Shown here: piece after piece, positions 1-8,069 of the stretch
Layout: each line of letters begins with the position of its first letter
Numbering within the stretch: the stretch's first letter is position 1
Assembly (NCBI GenBank): GCA_017399485.1
Contig: JAFQCA010000023.1
Coordinates: forward strand, 62,001 to 126,000
DNA: 64,000 nt
Direction of reading: 5' to 3'
Source: Alistipes sp.
GTDB taxonomy: Bacteria > Bacteroidota > Bacteroidia > Bacteroidales > Rikenellaceae
Position numbers and translations under genes: made by a program
The notes under the pieces: generated by a model
Databases searched by the model: none
What the model saw: the letters and a program-made list of their open reading frames with translations, nothing else
What the model was told of the DNA's origin: nothing

Positions 1-2
1 TG

Positions 3-113
3 GTGAGTGATGTGCCTAAGCAGATGTCTGAATGTGTAGAGTTAGAGATAGAACAGATGCAGGAATTGTATAGGCTGCTACAAGAATTGTTGCAACGATT
101 TTATAATAAATAA
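3..113 (+). CDS. C-terminal end of an unidentified protein (truncated by window edge)
   Basis: An open frame enters from the left edge and ends at TAA 111-113. The 36 visible residues are rich in Glu, Gln and Leu with regular hydrophobic spacing, which suggests a terminal helix or coiled coil. The next gene starts 12 nt later on the same strand, so it is probably the first visible member of a small operon running to about 580. Too little is visible to name a family. Confidence 0.55.
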   Translation: MSDVPKQMSECVELEIEQMQELYRLLQELLQRFYNK

Positions 114-125
114 CTTATATTGACT

Positions 126-317
126 ATGGCGACTAATTACAAGTGTGAAGGTTGTGCGATGAGGGCTAAGTATGAGAATAGTCCCAAATCATTTATTGGC
201 AAATTTTGGCGTTGGCATATTAACTTCTGTCCTGGATGGAAGGCCTATTTTATGCAGTTGCCTGACGAAGAGAAGACTGCGTTGCGAGAGAAGTATAAGT
301 TTGTGAAGTATAAATAA
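126..317 (+). CDS. Small Cys-rich conserved hypothetical protein (63 aa)
   Basis: This is a 63-residue basic protein starting at ATG 126; an in-frame TTG six bases earlier is less likely. It has a CxxC pair near the N-terminus (CEGC) and a later HINFCPGWK segment, so three Cys and a His could bind a metal, although there is no second CxxC. It is rich in aromatic and Lys residues and has no signal peptide or membrane segment. I have the impression of similar short proteins in other Bacteroidales but cannot name the family. Its stop overlaps the next start by one base (TAATG), which implies translational coupling with the small membrane protein. Function unknown. Confidence 0.7.
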   Translation: MATNYKCEGCAMRAKYENSPKSFIGKFWRWHINFCPGWKAYFMQLPDEEKTALREKYKFVKYK

Positions 318-580
318 TGACGGAGCATCTGAAGAATATACTTCAGTCGATTAAACAGTGGCTTGCGGGGCTTTCGTTCCGCACGGGCGTTATTGTACTT
401 TCGTCTTGCGTAATCTTTTATCTGCTTTCGTTCGTAGTGCTGGTGTTACCTATAGGTGCAGGCTTGAGGGGAGCCTTGTGGTTTGTACTATTTGGATGTG
501 CCAAGACTACGCAATATGGCGGACTGCTTATTTTGGGTGTTGAGGGTGTACGACGGGTAAAGAAGTTTTTTGGCCGATAA
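317..580 (+). CDS. Small two-helix membrane protein (87 aa), unknown function
   Basis: The N-terminal ~20 residues are polar. Two hydrophobic stretches follow (about residues 22-48 and 52-76), and the C-terminus is strongly basic (RRVKKFFGR), so an inner-membrane hairpin with cytoplasmic ends is likely. Its ATG overlaps the stop of the 63-aa Cys-rich protein by one base, so the two are probably co-translated and may work together. It converges on ruvC, whose stop is only 2 nt away on the other strand. No family recognised. Confidence 0.65.
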   Translation: MTEHLKNILQSIKQWLAGLSFRTGVIVLSSCVIFYLLSFVVLVLPIGAGLRGALWFVLFGCAKTTQYGGLLILGVEGVRRVKKFFGR

Positions 581-582
581 CT

Positions 583-1197
583 CTATTTTATCTCGCGTTT
601 GGGATTTTTCCTCAGGAATGCCTCCCACGATGAAGAGCCTTTGGCTGCTTTTTTACCTCCTCCGAGCCCCTTTACACGCTCCTCACCCATCGCCTGCGAT
701 ATGGGTGTGCGGGCAGTGAAATAGTGGCACATAGCAACAGCCATACCATCTGTAGCATCCAATCTGCGGGGCATATATTCCAACTTCAGCAGACGTTTTA
801 CGATGGCAGCCACCTGCTCTTTAGATGCTGCGCCAGAGCCTGTTATGGCTTGTTTGACACGTGTGGGAGCATATTCAAAGACCTGTTTGTCGTGGCTTAA
901 TGCTGCTGCCATTGCTACACCTTGTGCACGTCCCAATTTTAGCATACTCTGAACGTTGGTGCCAAAGAATGGAGATTCCAATGCTACCTCTTGCGGGTCA
1001 TAGTCCTCGATGAGTTTGCCGACACGCTTGAATATATAGTTTAATTTACGATATGGGTCACTCATCGTATGCAGGTCGATGTCGCCCATCACAACCGAGC
1101 GCAGGGTATTGCCTTCAACCTCGACAATGCCGTAACCCATATAGTTGGTTCCGGGGTCTATGCCCATAATTCGGTATTTGCTTACGCTATTTTTCAT
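583..1197 (-). CDS. ruvC: Holliday junction endodeoxyribonuclease RuvC
   Basis: RuvC resolves Holliday junctions with RuvAB during recombinational repair. The 204-residue protein has the RNase H-like fold signature. The four catalytic acidic positions are visible: Asp14 (GIDPGT), Glu74 (LESPFF), and Asp147 and Asp150 (DATDGMAVA), spaced as in Escherichia coli RuvC (Asp7, Glu66, Asp138/His, Asp141). The C-terminal tail beyond about residue 165 is basic and longer than in the E. coli enzyme. It lies 2 nt downstream of the secreted-protein gene at 1200-2156, so it is probably co-transcribed with it, although no functional link is obvious. Confidence 0.95.
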   Translation of the reverse strand: MKNSVSKYRIMGIDPGTNYMGYGIVEVEGNTLRSVVMGDIDLHTMSDPYRKLNYIFKRVGKLIEDYDPQEVALESPFFGTNVQSMLKLGRAQGVAMAAALSHDKQVFEYAPTRVKQAITGSGAASKEQVAAIVKRLLKLEYMPRRLDATDGMAVAMCHYFTARTPISQAMGEERVKGLGGGKKAAKGSSSWEAFLRKNPKREIK

Positions 1198-1199
1198 CT

Positions 1200-2156
1200 C
1201 TAATGGGTATCTTTACCCAACTTCTTGTTAATCTTATATATCTCCTTTCGCATCTGCTCCAGCGTGCCGATAACAAGATAATATTCATATTCCATTACGG
1301 AGTCCTTCATCAAGGACTCATAACGTGCAGGTGCAATGTATGACGATGCTACGTGATGCTCATCTCCTTCAGTGAACGAATCGTATCGCCCTGCCAAGAA
1401 CCCGATTGCTGATGGTGAAAATACAGCAATGCCCCATTGTGAATCATCGACAAAAGCCATCCACTTCTCAGGGACATTTTGGTACACCCCCCAAAAGTGG
1501 TCGGGGTCATTCATAATGAGTTGCTTTACTTCGGTTGATGTAACGGGTTGATTTGTGAAAGGCTCATCTCCAAAATATGCATAAAGATTCTTAAGTGCAG
1601 ATATAAGCCATACGGCAGGAATCTCTTGAGCACAAGATACACCCTCACCATATAGGTCATCTGTGCGGCTGCATATCAATCGATTTCGTACTTTTATCAC
1701 ATTGCCTTTGATTGTGGTCCACTGTTCCATAGTAGCCTCTGCTGGACGATTGGTCATATCCCACTGCATAGGAATACATTTAACGTATGTTTTGTTACCT
1801 TTTTGCCAATGCTCTAAAATCTCTGCGCGGTTATATACATTGTCTCCTACTTGTATAGGATTCCAATTCCAGGGACTCCATACTTCGGCCTGACCTTCTG
1901 CTCTGCGGTCTAGATGCTTGCCTGCATAATATGATTGTTGAATGTAGCGCCCTTCGTCATATATATTTACTATATTACGGTCACTGTCTGCTTTCGATAT
2001 ATAGCATATTGCGCCACCTCTTATTAGGTCTTGTTTTAGGTAAATCTCTTTATTTTTTATTTCAAGAGTTTTGTCGGTAGTATTCTTGGGTTTTGTTGAT
2101 TGTGCAATAGCCGTTGTGGCCCACATACAAACTATTAGTAATATTAGTCTTTTCAT
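1200..2156 (-). CDS. Secreted protein of unknown function (about 318 aa)
   Basis: An N-terminal signal peptide (about residues 1-18, ending near AIAQ) predicts export. The mature part is aromatic-rich, with an early segment IYDEGRYIQQSYYAG and then WSPWNWNPIQ, which reads like a beta-rich extracellular domain. I believe similar segments occur in secreted hypothetical proteins but cannot assign a Pfam family. ATG 2156 is preferred over an adjacent upstream GTG. It has its own promoter (CAAAGATA on the plus strand at 2187-2194) and is followed by ruvC with only 2 nt between. It shows no catalytic motif that I recognise. Confidence 0.7.
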   Translation of the reverse strand: MKRLILLIVCMWATTAIAQSTKPKNTTDKTLEIKNKEIYLKQDLIRGGAICYISKADSDRNIVNIYDEGRYIQQSYYAGKHLDRRAEGQAEVWSPWNWNPIQVGDNVYNRAEILEHWQKGNKTYVKCIPMQWDMTNRPAEATMEQWTTIKGNVIKVRNRLICSRTDDLYGEGVSCAQEIPAVWLISALKNLYAYFGDEPFTNQPVTSTEVKQLIMNDPDHFWGVYQNVPEKWMAFVDDSQWGIAVFSPSAIGFLAGRYDSFTEGDEHHVASSYIAPARYESLMKDSVMEYEYYLVIGTLEQMRKEIYKINKKLGKDTH

Positions 2157-2186
2157 CACTCTGAAATTTTATCGTGTAACTACATA

Positions 2187-2216
2187 CAAAGATACGCTTT
2201 AATTATGAAAAACAAA
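2187..2216 (-). promoter_or_regulatory. Bacteroidetes-type promoter for the secreted-protein/ruvC unit
   Basis: Read on the minus strand, TTTG (2213-2216) and TATCTTTG (2187-2194) are 18 nt apart, close to the phylum consensus of 19-21. The upstream element lies in the T-run of the preceding terminator, so the terminator and promoter are interleaved. Confidence 0.6.
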
Positions 2217-2247
2217 AAACCGCTCAACTCTTTAGTCAAGCGGTTTT
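2209..2247 (-). terminator. Rho-independent terminator after the thioredoxin lipoprotein gene
   Basis: AAAACCGCT (2216-2224) pairs with AGCGGTTTT (2239-2247). On the minus strand the hairpin is followed by a T-run (TTTTTTGTTTTT). It ends the transcript leaving the gene at 2268-3347. Confidence 0.8.
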
Positions 2248-2267
2248 AGCCCGTGGTATGATATGTT

Positions 2268-3347
2268 TTATTTCAACAATTCACTTAATTTATTTTCCAA
2301 ATTATCGCCACGCAGATTTTTGGCTATGATTTTACCTGTTGAGCAATCTATCAAGAAGTTGGAGGGAATAGCAGTGATGGCATATTGTTTAGGGGCAGGT
2401 GATTCAGCAACCTTCAATCCACTTACATTAATCCAATTCATTTCCATCTTATCCATTGCATCTATCCAATCTTCACGGTTGCTATCAAGTGATGAGGCGT
2501 AAACTTCAAATCCTTTGTTGTGATACTTCTCGTATGTGGCTTTAAGATTGGGCATCTCGTGCATACAAGGGCCACACCACGAAGCCCAGAACTCCAATAA
2601 TACATATTTATTGCCTTGTTTCTCAACTATGCTTTTCAGTGAAATCTGCTCTCCTTGTTTTGAGGGTTCGCTCACATCTGTATACACCGCACCAATCTCA
2701 AATTGCGAGGCCTTTTTTGCATCGGCAATTTGCTGGGCGAAATACTCTTGTTTGTCAGGTAAAAGAGCATATAACTCCAAATCTTCTTTAGGAGAGAACT
2801 CGCCCGATATATTATCTACGACAAATACTCCAAACTCATTGTTACAATTATCCTGAACAATATTTTTTACATATTCAAAACCTTGTCGAAGAGTCTCATC
2901 TTCGCTTAAATTCTGTTGCTCGGCATTTTGTAGCAAAGAGATAAGGCCGTTGAAAAATGCACTTATTTTGTCGTTTAGAGGTGTTCCTGACGGGCAGTGT
3001 ACATCATCCTTAAAAGCGGTCTGTATTTGACCTTTCTCCAATATAAAACTGTGAACTACAGCCGGCTTTGCTAATCTTAATGAATCGTTATAGGCACGCG
3101 TCATAATATGTGCAATCGTGGGTGTCTGTATCTCACCTTCGAAGTGGAAACTATTGTTTTCAATCTGTACAGAGTCGATATAGTGAAAATCGCCAGGATT
3201 CTCCTTTTGTAGGCATAAGTATGCCCACTCTCCGTCGGGGCATCGGCCTGTCGTGTCCTTGCCTGTTACAATATATTCGTTTGAAGTTGCACAACCAATC
3301 ATCATTGTAATGATGGCAAATGCCGTAAAATTAAAAAAGTGTTTCAT
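2268..3347 (-). CDS. TlpA/ResA-like thioredoxin-fold lipoprotein with N-terminal DUF4369-type domain
   Basis: This is a predicted periplasmic disulfide reductase or related redox protein. A lipoprotein signal is visible (hydrophobic residues 5-18, then IGC as the lipobox, Cys19). Residues ~25-130 resemble the DUF4369 domain common in Bacteroidetes. The C-terminal ~130 residues form an AhpC/TSA-TlpA thioredoxin domain with WCGPC (Cys258, Cys261) and the cis-Pro loop (AIPSNF). It is a tandem paralogue of the gene at 3480-4547, with the same length, layout and distance from CGPC to the C-terminus. The 132-bp gap upstream carries a 10-C tract and no clear promoter, so it may be read from the upstream paralogue. 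The substrate is unknown. Confidence 0.88.
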   Translation of the reverse strand: MKHFFNFTAFAIITMMIGCATSNEYIVTGKDTTGRCPDGEWAYLCLQKENPGDFHYIDSVQIENNSFHFEGEIQTPTIAHIMTRAYNDSLRLAKPAVVHSFILEKGQIQTAFKDDVHCPSGTPLNDKISAFFNGLISLLQNAEQQNLSEDETLRQGFEYVKNIVQDNCNNEFGVFVVDNISGEFSPKEDLELYALLPDKQEYFAQQIADAKKASQFEIGAVYTDVSEPSKQGEQISLKSIVEKQGNKYVLLEFWASWCGPCMHEMPNLKATYEKYHNKGFEVYASSLDSNREDWIDAMDKMEMNWINVSGLKVAESPAPKQYAITAIPSNFLIDCSTGKIIAKNLRGDNLENKLSELLK

Positions 3348-3410
3348 TTTTTATCGATTTTTATTAATTAATCTAGTATGTTTATTGGGTGGTTGTAATG
3401 AGATGGATAT

Positions 3411-3462
3411 TAATGAATTACCCCCCCCCCGCAAAATGGCGAGGAGGGGCAATTTTTTACTA
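3411..3462. repeat. Poly-C tract repeat (10 C), copy 1
   Basis: Ten consecutive C (3421-3430) are preceded by TGAATTA and followed about 30 nt later by TTACTAAA. A second copy near 38993-39025 has TGAATTTA, nine C, then TTACTAAA. The shared flanks suggest a dispersed repeat family. This copy lies 74-83 nt upstream of the start codon of the 2268-3347 gene, where tract slippage could affect its mRNA leader. Confidence 0.5.
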
Positions 3463-3479
3463 AACTATCTGGTCGAAAA

Positions 3480-4547
3480 TTACTTCAACAACTCTTCCAT
3501 CTTCTTCTCAACCTCCTCGCCGCGCAACTGTGTAGCGATAATCTTGCCTGTTGAGCAATCAACAAGGAAGTTAGCAGGGATAGAGTTTACTGCGTAGTCG
3601 TGACGTGCCTTGTTATCCCAATAGTTTACAGCGCTTACGTGCAACCAGTTGAGGCCCTTCTCGTCGATAGCCTTCAACCAAGGCTCACGGTCGCGGTCAA
3701 ACGATACTCCGTAAATCTCGAAACCTTTCTTGTGATACTTGTCGTATGCAGCCTTCAAGTGGGGTACCTCGCGCATACAAGGACCGCACCACGAAGCCCA
3801 GAAGTCGATAAGTACATACTTGTTAGCCTTGTTCTCTACAACGCTCTTCAAAGTGAGTACCTTGCCGTCGGGTGTAAGAGTTTTGGGCTGCTCACCCTCG
3901 CCAACCTCAGTGATGTCGATATAAGGATTGCCGGGCAACACCTTCAAAGCCTGCTCTGAAGACTCCTTGATTGACTTGAACTCCTCCTGCTGTGCTGCGG
4001 GCATAGCAGCGATAGCGTCGATTACCTGCTGGGGCTCATAGTAGTAGTAAGTCTGCTTGAACAAATCCCAGCCAATCATATTGTCGGCATTAGCCAAGAT
4101 ATTTTCGTAGTACAACTTCGACATAGCATCCTCGGCAGCATTCTCATCCTTCTGCAACTCCCACTGCTTAACGAACAACTCCGCCTTCTTGTCATTGAGG
4201 GGTGTACCTACTGCATTTGCAGAGGGGTGCTCCTCGTTGAGTTTCTTAATCTCGATATTACCGGGCTCGATATACAACTGTGCAACCATCTTTGGACGAG
4301 CCTCCTCGCCCTCTTTAGTTACGAGATATGCCGAGTAGGGAGCCTCAGCGTTACCCTCGAATGTATAAGCATTGGCTGCAACTGCTACCGAGTCGATGTA
4401 GTTGAGTTCACGTCCCTCCTCTGTAGCGATGTATACCAACTTGCCATCCTCTGCCTCATCCAATGTGCCAGAGATGGTAAACTTTGTAGCGTTACCGCAA
4501 CCTACAAAAGTCGCAGCCGCCATAGCAAACATAAAAATCTTCTTCAT
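3480..4547 (-). CDS. TlpA/ResA-like thioredoxin-fold lipoprotein with N-terminal DUF4369-type domain (paralogue 2)
   Basis: This 355-aa predicted lipoprotein has a hydrophobic signal and lipobox (FVGCGN, Cys17), an N-terminal DUF4369-like domain (FTISGTLDEAEDGKLVYI and after) and a C-terminal thioredoxin domain with WCGPC (Cys254, Cys257) and cis-Pro loop SIPANF. It is closely related to the next gene downstream; even the tail (DCSTGKIIA..LRG) is shared. It is more acidic than its neighbour and uses more of the codons typical of highly expressed genes here. It is probably anchored in the membrane facing the periplasm and acts as a thiol-disulfide oxidoreductase. The substrate cannot be inferred from the context. 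Confidence 0.9.
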   Translation of the reverse strand: MKKIFMFAMAAATFVGCGNATKFTISGTLDEAEDGKLVYIATEEGRELNYIDSVAVAANAYTFEGNAEAPYSAYLVTKEGEEARPKMVAQLYIEPGNIEIKKLNEEHPSANAVGTPLNDKKAELFVKQWELQKDENAAEDAMSKLYYENILANADNMIGWDLFKQTYYYYEPQQVIDAIAAMPAAQQEEFKSIKESSEQALKVLPGNPYIDITEVGEGEQPKTLTPDGKVLTLKSVVENKANKYVLIDFWASWCGPCMREVPHLKAAYDKYHKKGFEIYGVSFDRDREPWLKAIDEKGLNWLHVSAVNYWDNKARHDYAVNSIPANFLVDCSTGKIIATQLRGEEVEKKMEELLK

Positions 4548-4624
4548 AAATGTTATTTGTTATAATTTTGAGTTTTTATTAATTATTCGGACTATATTCT
4601 CTAATTAACCTGCCTTTATTAGGT

Positions 4625-5653
4625 TTATTCCTTATCCTTTGCGGCTCGCTCCAATGCCGATACTCTGCGTTGCAACTCGGGCAGAGTCTTAAATACGGCA
4701 AATGAGCGGTGGTAATTAATACCCGCTAAGGCTGGTGAGCCAAAACGAATCTCGCCATCGGGAACATCCTTATCCAAGCCCGACTTAGAGCCAATCTTCA
4801 CGTAGTTGCCTACCGTCACGTGGTCGGCAATACCTACCTGACCTGCCAAGAAACAGTTGTGACCAATCTTCGATGTTCCAGCGATACCTGTCTGTGCCGA
4901 TGATACGGTATTCTCGCCAATCTCGACATTGTGGCCAATCTGAATCAAATTATCCAACTTCACACCCTTGCGGATAATCGTAGAGTCGGTCTTTGCGCGG
5001 TCAATACAAGTGTTGGCGCCAATCTCAACATTATCCTCAATGATTACATTGCCTAATTGAGGAATCTTGTCGAATGTGCCATCGGGCTTTGGCAGGAATC
5101 CGAAACCGTCGGCTCCAATTACGGCTCCTGCGTGTAGAATACAGTTGGCTCCAATGCGGCAACCCTCATATATCTTCACTCCGGGATAGAGCGTTGTGCC
5201 AGTGCCAATCTTAACTCCGTCACCTACATAACACTGCGGATATATCTTTGCACCATCACCGATTACAGCCCCAGCCTCTATTACGGCGAAGTCGCCAATA
5301 TAGCAATTCTCGCCGATAGTTGCCTTCTCCGAGATTGATGCCATCTTTGAGATGCCCTGTTTTTGAGGTTTCATAGCGTTGTACATCTCCAACAACTTGA
5401 GTACCGCTGCTCCTACGTCGGGTAACTTGATAAGCGTTGCCTTTACATTCTCCTTAGGCTCAAAGTCATTGTTTACCAATATAATCGAGGCTTCAGTTGT
5501 GTAAACGAATTGCTCATATTTCGGATTTGTAAGATAGGCAAGTGCGCCCTTTTTGCCACCTTCGATAGACGATACGGTGTGTACGGCTACGCTCTTGTCG
5601 CCTACTACAGTGCCACCCAGCAGGCCGGCAATCATCTCCGCAGTAAATTCCAT
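4625..5653 (-). CDS. lpxD: UDP-3-O-(3-hydroxyacyl)glucosamine N-acyltransferase LpxD
   Basis: LpxD adds the second 3-hydroxyacyl chain in lipid A synthesis, in the cytoplasm. The 342 residues show the N-terminal uridine-binding domain (about 1-100), then a left-handed beta-helix of hexapeptide repeats ([20 protein letters not shown] and on). The catalytic His lies in [10 protein letters not shown], the GFGF loop is present, and the C-terminal helix ([16 protein letters not shown]) is typical. It has its own promoter inside the end of coaD and follows coaD by 55 nt. The lpxD-coaD pairing probably reflects operon drift rather than shared pathway. Confidence 0.95.
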   Translation of the reverse strand: MEFTAEMIAGLLGGTVVGDKSVAVHTVSSIEGGKKGALAYLTNPKYEQFVYTTEASIILVNNDFEPKENVKATLIKLPDVGAAVLKLLEMYNAMKPQKQGISKMASISEKATIGENCYIGDFAVIEAGAVIGDGAKIYPQCYVGDGVKIGTGTTLYPGVKIYEGCRIGANCILHAGAVIGADGFGFLPKPDGTFDKIPQLGNVIIEDNVEIGANTCIDRAKTDSTIIRKGVKLDNLIQIGHNVEIGENTVSSAQTGIAGTSKIGHNCFLAGQVGIADHVTVGNYVKIGSKSGLDKDVPDGEIRFGSPALAGINYHRSFAVFKTLPELQRRVSALERAAKDKE

Positions 5654-5693
5654 ATTGAATATTGTTTAATAGTTATTTCAATTAATTAAGTTG

Positions 5694-5725
5694 CAAATAT
5701 ATAAACTATTAATCTTTCTTGCAAC
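5694..5725 (-). promoter_or_regulatory. Promoter for lpxD
   Basis: On the minus strand TATATTTG (5694-5701) matches the -7 element. A GTTG (5722-5725) 20 nt upstream is one base off the TTTG -33 element. The expected start site leaves a leader of about 35 nt before the lpxD ATG. Confidence 0.5.
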
Positions 5726-6182
5726 TTTGCAGGTCAATCCCCTCTGGGAGCATATCGCTTACGTCGTGACCAAACGCCAATAATTCGCGCACTGCAGATG
5801 ACGATACATCGGCCAAGTCGGCAGGTGTGAGCAATATGATTGTCTCTATTTCGGGATATAAGCGTTTGTTGGTTTGGGCCATTGTACGCTCGTTCTCAAA
5901 ATCTATAGTGTTGCGCACCCCTCGTACTATGGCTTTTGCTCCAACTTTGCGGGCCAAATCGCCTGTCAATGTAGAGTATGCCATAACCTCCACGCGCTTA
6001 TCGTCGGAGTATAGTTGCTCGATTAATCTTTTTCGCTCTTGAGGCGTGAGTAACGAACTTTTACCCACATTCTCGCCAATGGCAATAATCACCTTGTCGA
6101 AGAGTGCAAGGGCTTGACCTACGATGGCTTCGTGACCTTTGGTGAAGGGGTCAAACGAGCCGGGGAAGATTACAGTTTTCAT
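5709..6182 (-). CDS. coaD: Phosphopantetheine adenylyltransferase CoaD
   Basis: CoaD catalyses the ATP-dependent adenylylation of 4'-phosphopantetheine in coenzyme A synthesis. The 157-residue protein has the nucleotidyltransferase motif GSFDPFTKGH near the N-terminus (GxxDP and the GH of the HxGH-type motif), the conserved RG(V/L)R segment (IVRGVRN), and the C-terminal SSSAVREL motif. The length is normal for the family. It is 20 nt downstream of the DUF3822 gene, in the tricorn-murB-tilS-holA-DUF3822-coaD cluster. Confidence 0.95.
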   Translation of the reverse strand: MKTVIFPGSFDPFTKGHEAIVGQALALFDKVIIAIGENVGKSSLLTPQERKRLIEQLYSDDKRVEVMAYSTLTGDLARKVGAKAIVRGVRNTIDFENERTMAQTNKRLYPEIETIILLTPADLADVSSSAVRELLAFGHDVSDMLPEGIDLQSCKKD

Positions 6183-6202
6183 TATATCGGTATATTCTTG
6201 TT

Positions 6203-6985
6203 TTACATTTTGAATAACTTCTCCATAGCGTTCGCAATATTTGCCGCTATGATATCCATATAAGCGTGGCGGCCTATTTTTGAGAAGGCTGTGATGCCTT
6301 GATAATTAACATATAGCAATTCGTCAGCCTGCATAGCATCATCTATGGTAAAATGGTCGAACTTACACTCCAGATTTATATGTCGGCAGGCTTCAACGGC
6401 CAATTTACTCTCAACGGAGTGCTGTGTTGTTGGCGAGAATGTTGCGGTATATTCCCGAATCAATATCAACGGCTTTGTGGCATCTGATGTGATTCGGCCT
6501 TGCGAATCGGTTAATAACGCTTCGTGTATATCTCGTTGCTGAGCAATCGCGTCCGCCAGTTGCTTTGTTTGCAGGAGCGCCGATGTGGGGAATGCAGGCC
6601 AAGGTACGTCGCTCGCTATACATAATGCCGTAGGGCGCAGGAGGCGCAATACGTAACCCGAATATATAGTTGCCTCATAATCCTCCAAACGATAGTTGCC
6701 GTCGGAGTCGAGTGACAATCTTACGCCTATCGTATAGTTGAGTAAAGCACGATTTGCCTTAAGTAATTCTCTGATATGGAGTTCTATGGTCTCGGCGCTC
6801 GCATTCAGTTTTTTCCCGAATAGGTTGTTACCTGCAATATTCAGAAAATCAATATGTCGCTGTGTGTATCGGCATTGAAGACCGAGAGTGTGTATATCTT
6901 GGTAAACAAAGGGCTCAGTGGCGGGTTGCCAGAGTGTCAACTCGCCATTTAGAATCATATATTTATCCCTCTTTGCCTGATGCAT
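6203..6985 (-). CDS. DUF3822 family protein
   Basis: This 260-aa cytoplasmic protein matches the DUF3822 family, which is restricted to Bacteroidetes, is predicted to have an actin/ASKHA-like fold, and has no proven function. It lacks a signal peptide and membrane segments. The start at 6985 leaves 9 nt to the holA stop; a later in-frame ATG at 6958 (MILNGEL) is also possible. Its position between holA and coaD is, as far as I recall, common in Bacteroidales; this suggests a housekeeping role but not which one. Confidence 0.75.
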   Translation of the reverse strand: MHQAKRDKYMILNGELTLWQPATEPFVYQDIHTLGLQCRYTQRHIDFLNIAGNNLFGKKLNASAETIELHIRELLKANRALLNYTIGVRLSLDSDGNYRLEDYEATIYSGYVLRLLRPTALCIASDVPWPAFPTSALLQTKQLADAIAQQRDIHEALLTDSQGRITSDATKPLILIREYTATFSPTTQHSVESKLAVEACRHINLECKFDHFTIDDAMQADELLYVNYQGITAFSKIGRHAYMDIIAANIANAMEKLFKM

Positions 6986-6994
6986 TGTTTATCT

Positions 6995-8065
6995 CTATTC
7001 CATAAAAATCTTCAACAGCAACTCGCGCAGTAGTTCGCCGTCGTTGCTTGCACCTGCGTCGATGCCTTTGCTCTTGCCGTCGTATTGGCGTAACAGCCCC
7101 AAGATATTAAAGACCTTGCGGTTGTTCCATTGTGCAGAGAGTTGCTTTATCTCTTTGATGACAAAAACGTTGCTCTTTTTGAGTGTACGCATCAACTCCA
7201 TATCATCGGGGAATGGAACTCCCTTATGCTTATTTAGCCAACGCAGATAATTGACAATAAAGATGTCGCGGAATTGCCCAAATAGAGCCATTATTGTAAG
7301 CAACAATGGGTTATCTTTGGGATTACGGGCAAAGTGGTCGGCTATGCGCATTGCTCGTGCCACGTCCTTTGTCGCTACGGCGTTACACAATTCGAAATTG
7401 TTGAACTCTTTGGAAATTCCCACCTTCATCTCGACTTCGACATCGGTGACTTCGGTTGTGCCTTGAGGCAGCGAAACTATCAACTTATCCAATTCGTTGG
7501 ATATCTTCGATATATCGCATCCCAAATGGTCGGTCAGCATCTGACGTGCTTTGTCGTTAATTCTAAGTCCTTTTTGCGCTACGAATTGCGTCAGCCAACT
7601 TCCAATCTCATAATCGCGAGGGCGTATTGACTCAAACACTACACCTGCCGAAGCGCATTGTTTGTAGAATGCCGAGCGTTTGTCTACATTCTTCTCCTTG
7701 TGGCAGATGATTAGGATGGTCGATGCTTGTGGCTTTGATGTGTAGTGAGATAACTTCTCGATATTACGCAGTTGTTGAGCCTCTTTTAAGATAATAACCT
7801 CATAGGAGCCCATCATCGGCATCTGTCGGCATAGATTTACTATCTGTCCGGCGTCGCTATCCTTGCCGTAGACGGTAATCTGGTTGAAGGCCTGCTCGGC
7901 GGGTGAGAGTATGCTCGATGAGAGAGCGTCGCACAATACGTCGATAAAGTAACTCTCTTCGCCCATCAATAAATATATCGGAGCAAACTTTCTGGCGGCT
8001 ATCTGTGCCTTGAGTTGCTCGAATGCGGCTACGCTATCTTTGAATTTCAGAGTCGATTTTGCCAT
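6995..8065 (-). CDS. holA: DNA polymerase III subunit delta HolA
   Basis: HolA is the clamp-loader subunit that opens the beta sliding clamp. The 356-aa protein begins with a domain I AAA+-like fold (FAPIYLLMGEESYFIDVLCDAL) that lacks a Walker A site, as expected for delta. It continues with the conserved segment around LLIICHKEKNVDKRSAFYKQ and the C-terminal collar domain. It starts 4 nt after tilS and 9 nt before the DUF3822 gene, so the three are likely one transcript. Confidence 0.92.
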   Translation of the reverse strand: MAKSTLKFKDSVAAFEQLKAQIAARKFAPIYLLMGEESYFIDVLCDALSSSILSPAEQAFNQITVYGKDSDAGQIVNLCRQMPMMGSYEVIILKEAQQLRNIEKLSHYTSKPQASTILIICHKEKNVDKRSAFYKQCASAGVVFESIRPRDYEIGSWLTQFVAQKGLRINDKARQMLTDHLGCDISKISNELDKLIVSLPQGTTEVTDVEVEMKVGISKEFNNFELCNAVATKDVARAMRIADHFARNPKDNPLLLTIMALFGQFRDIFIVNYLRWLNKHKGVPFPDDMELMRTLKKSNVFVIKEIKQLSAQWNNRKVFNILGLLRQYDGKSKGIDAGASNDGELLRELLLKIFME

Positions 8066-8069
8066 AATG

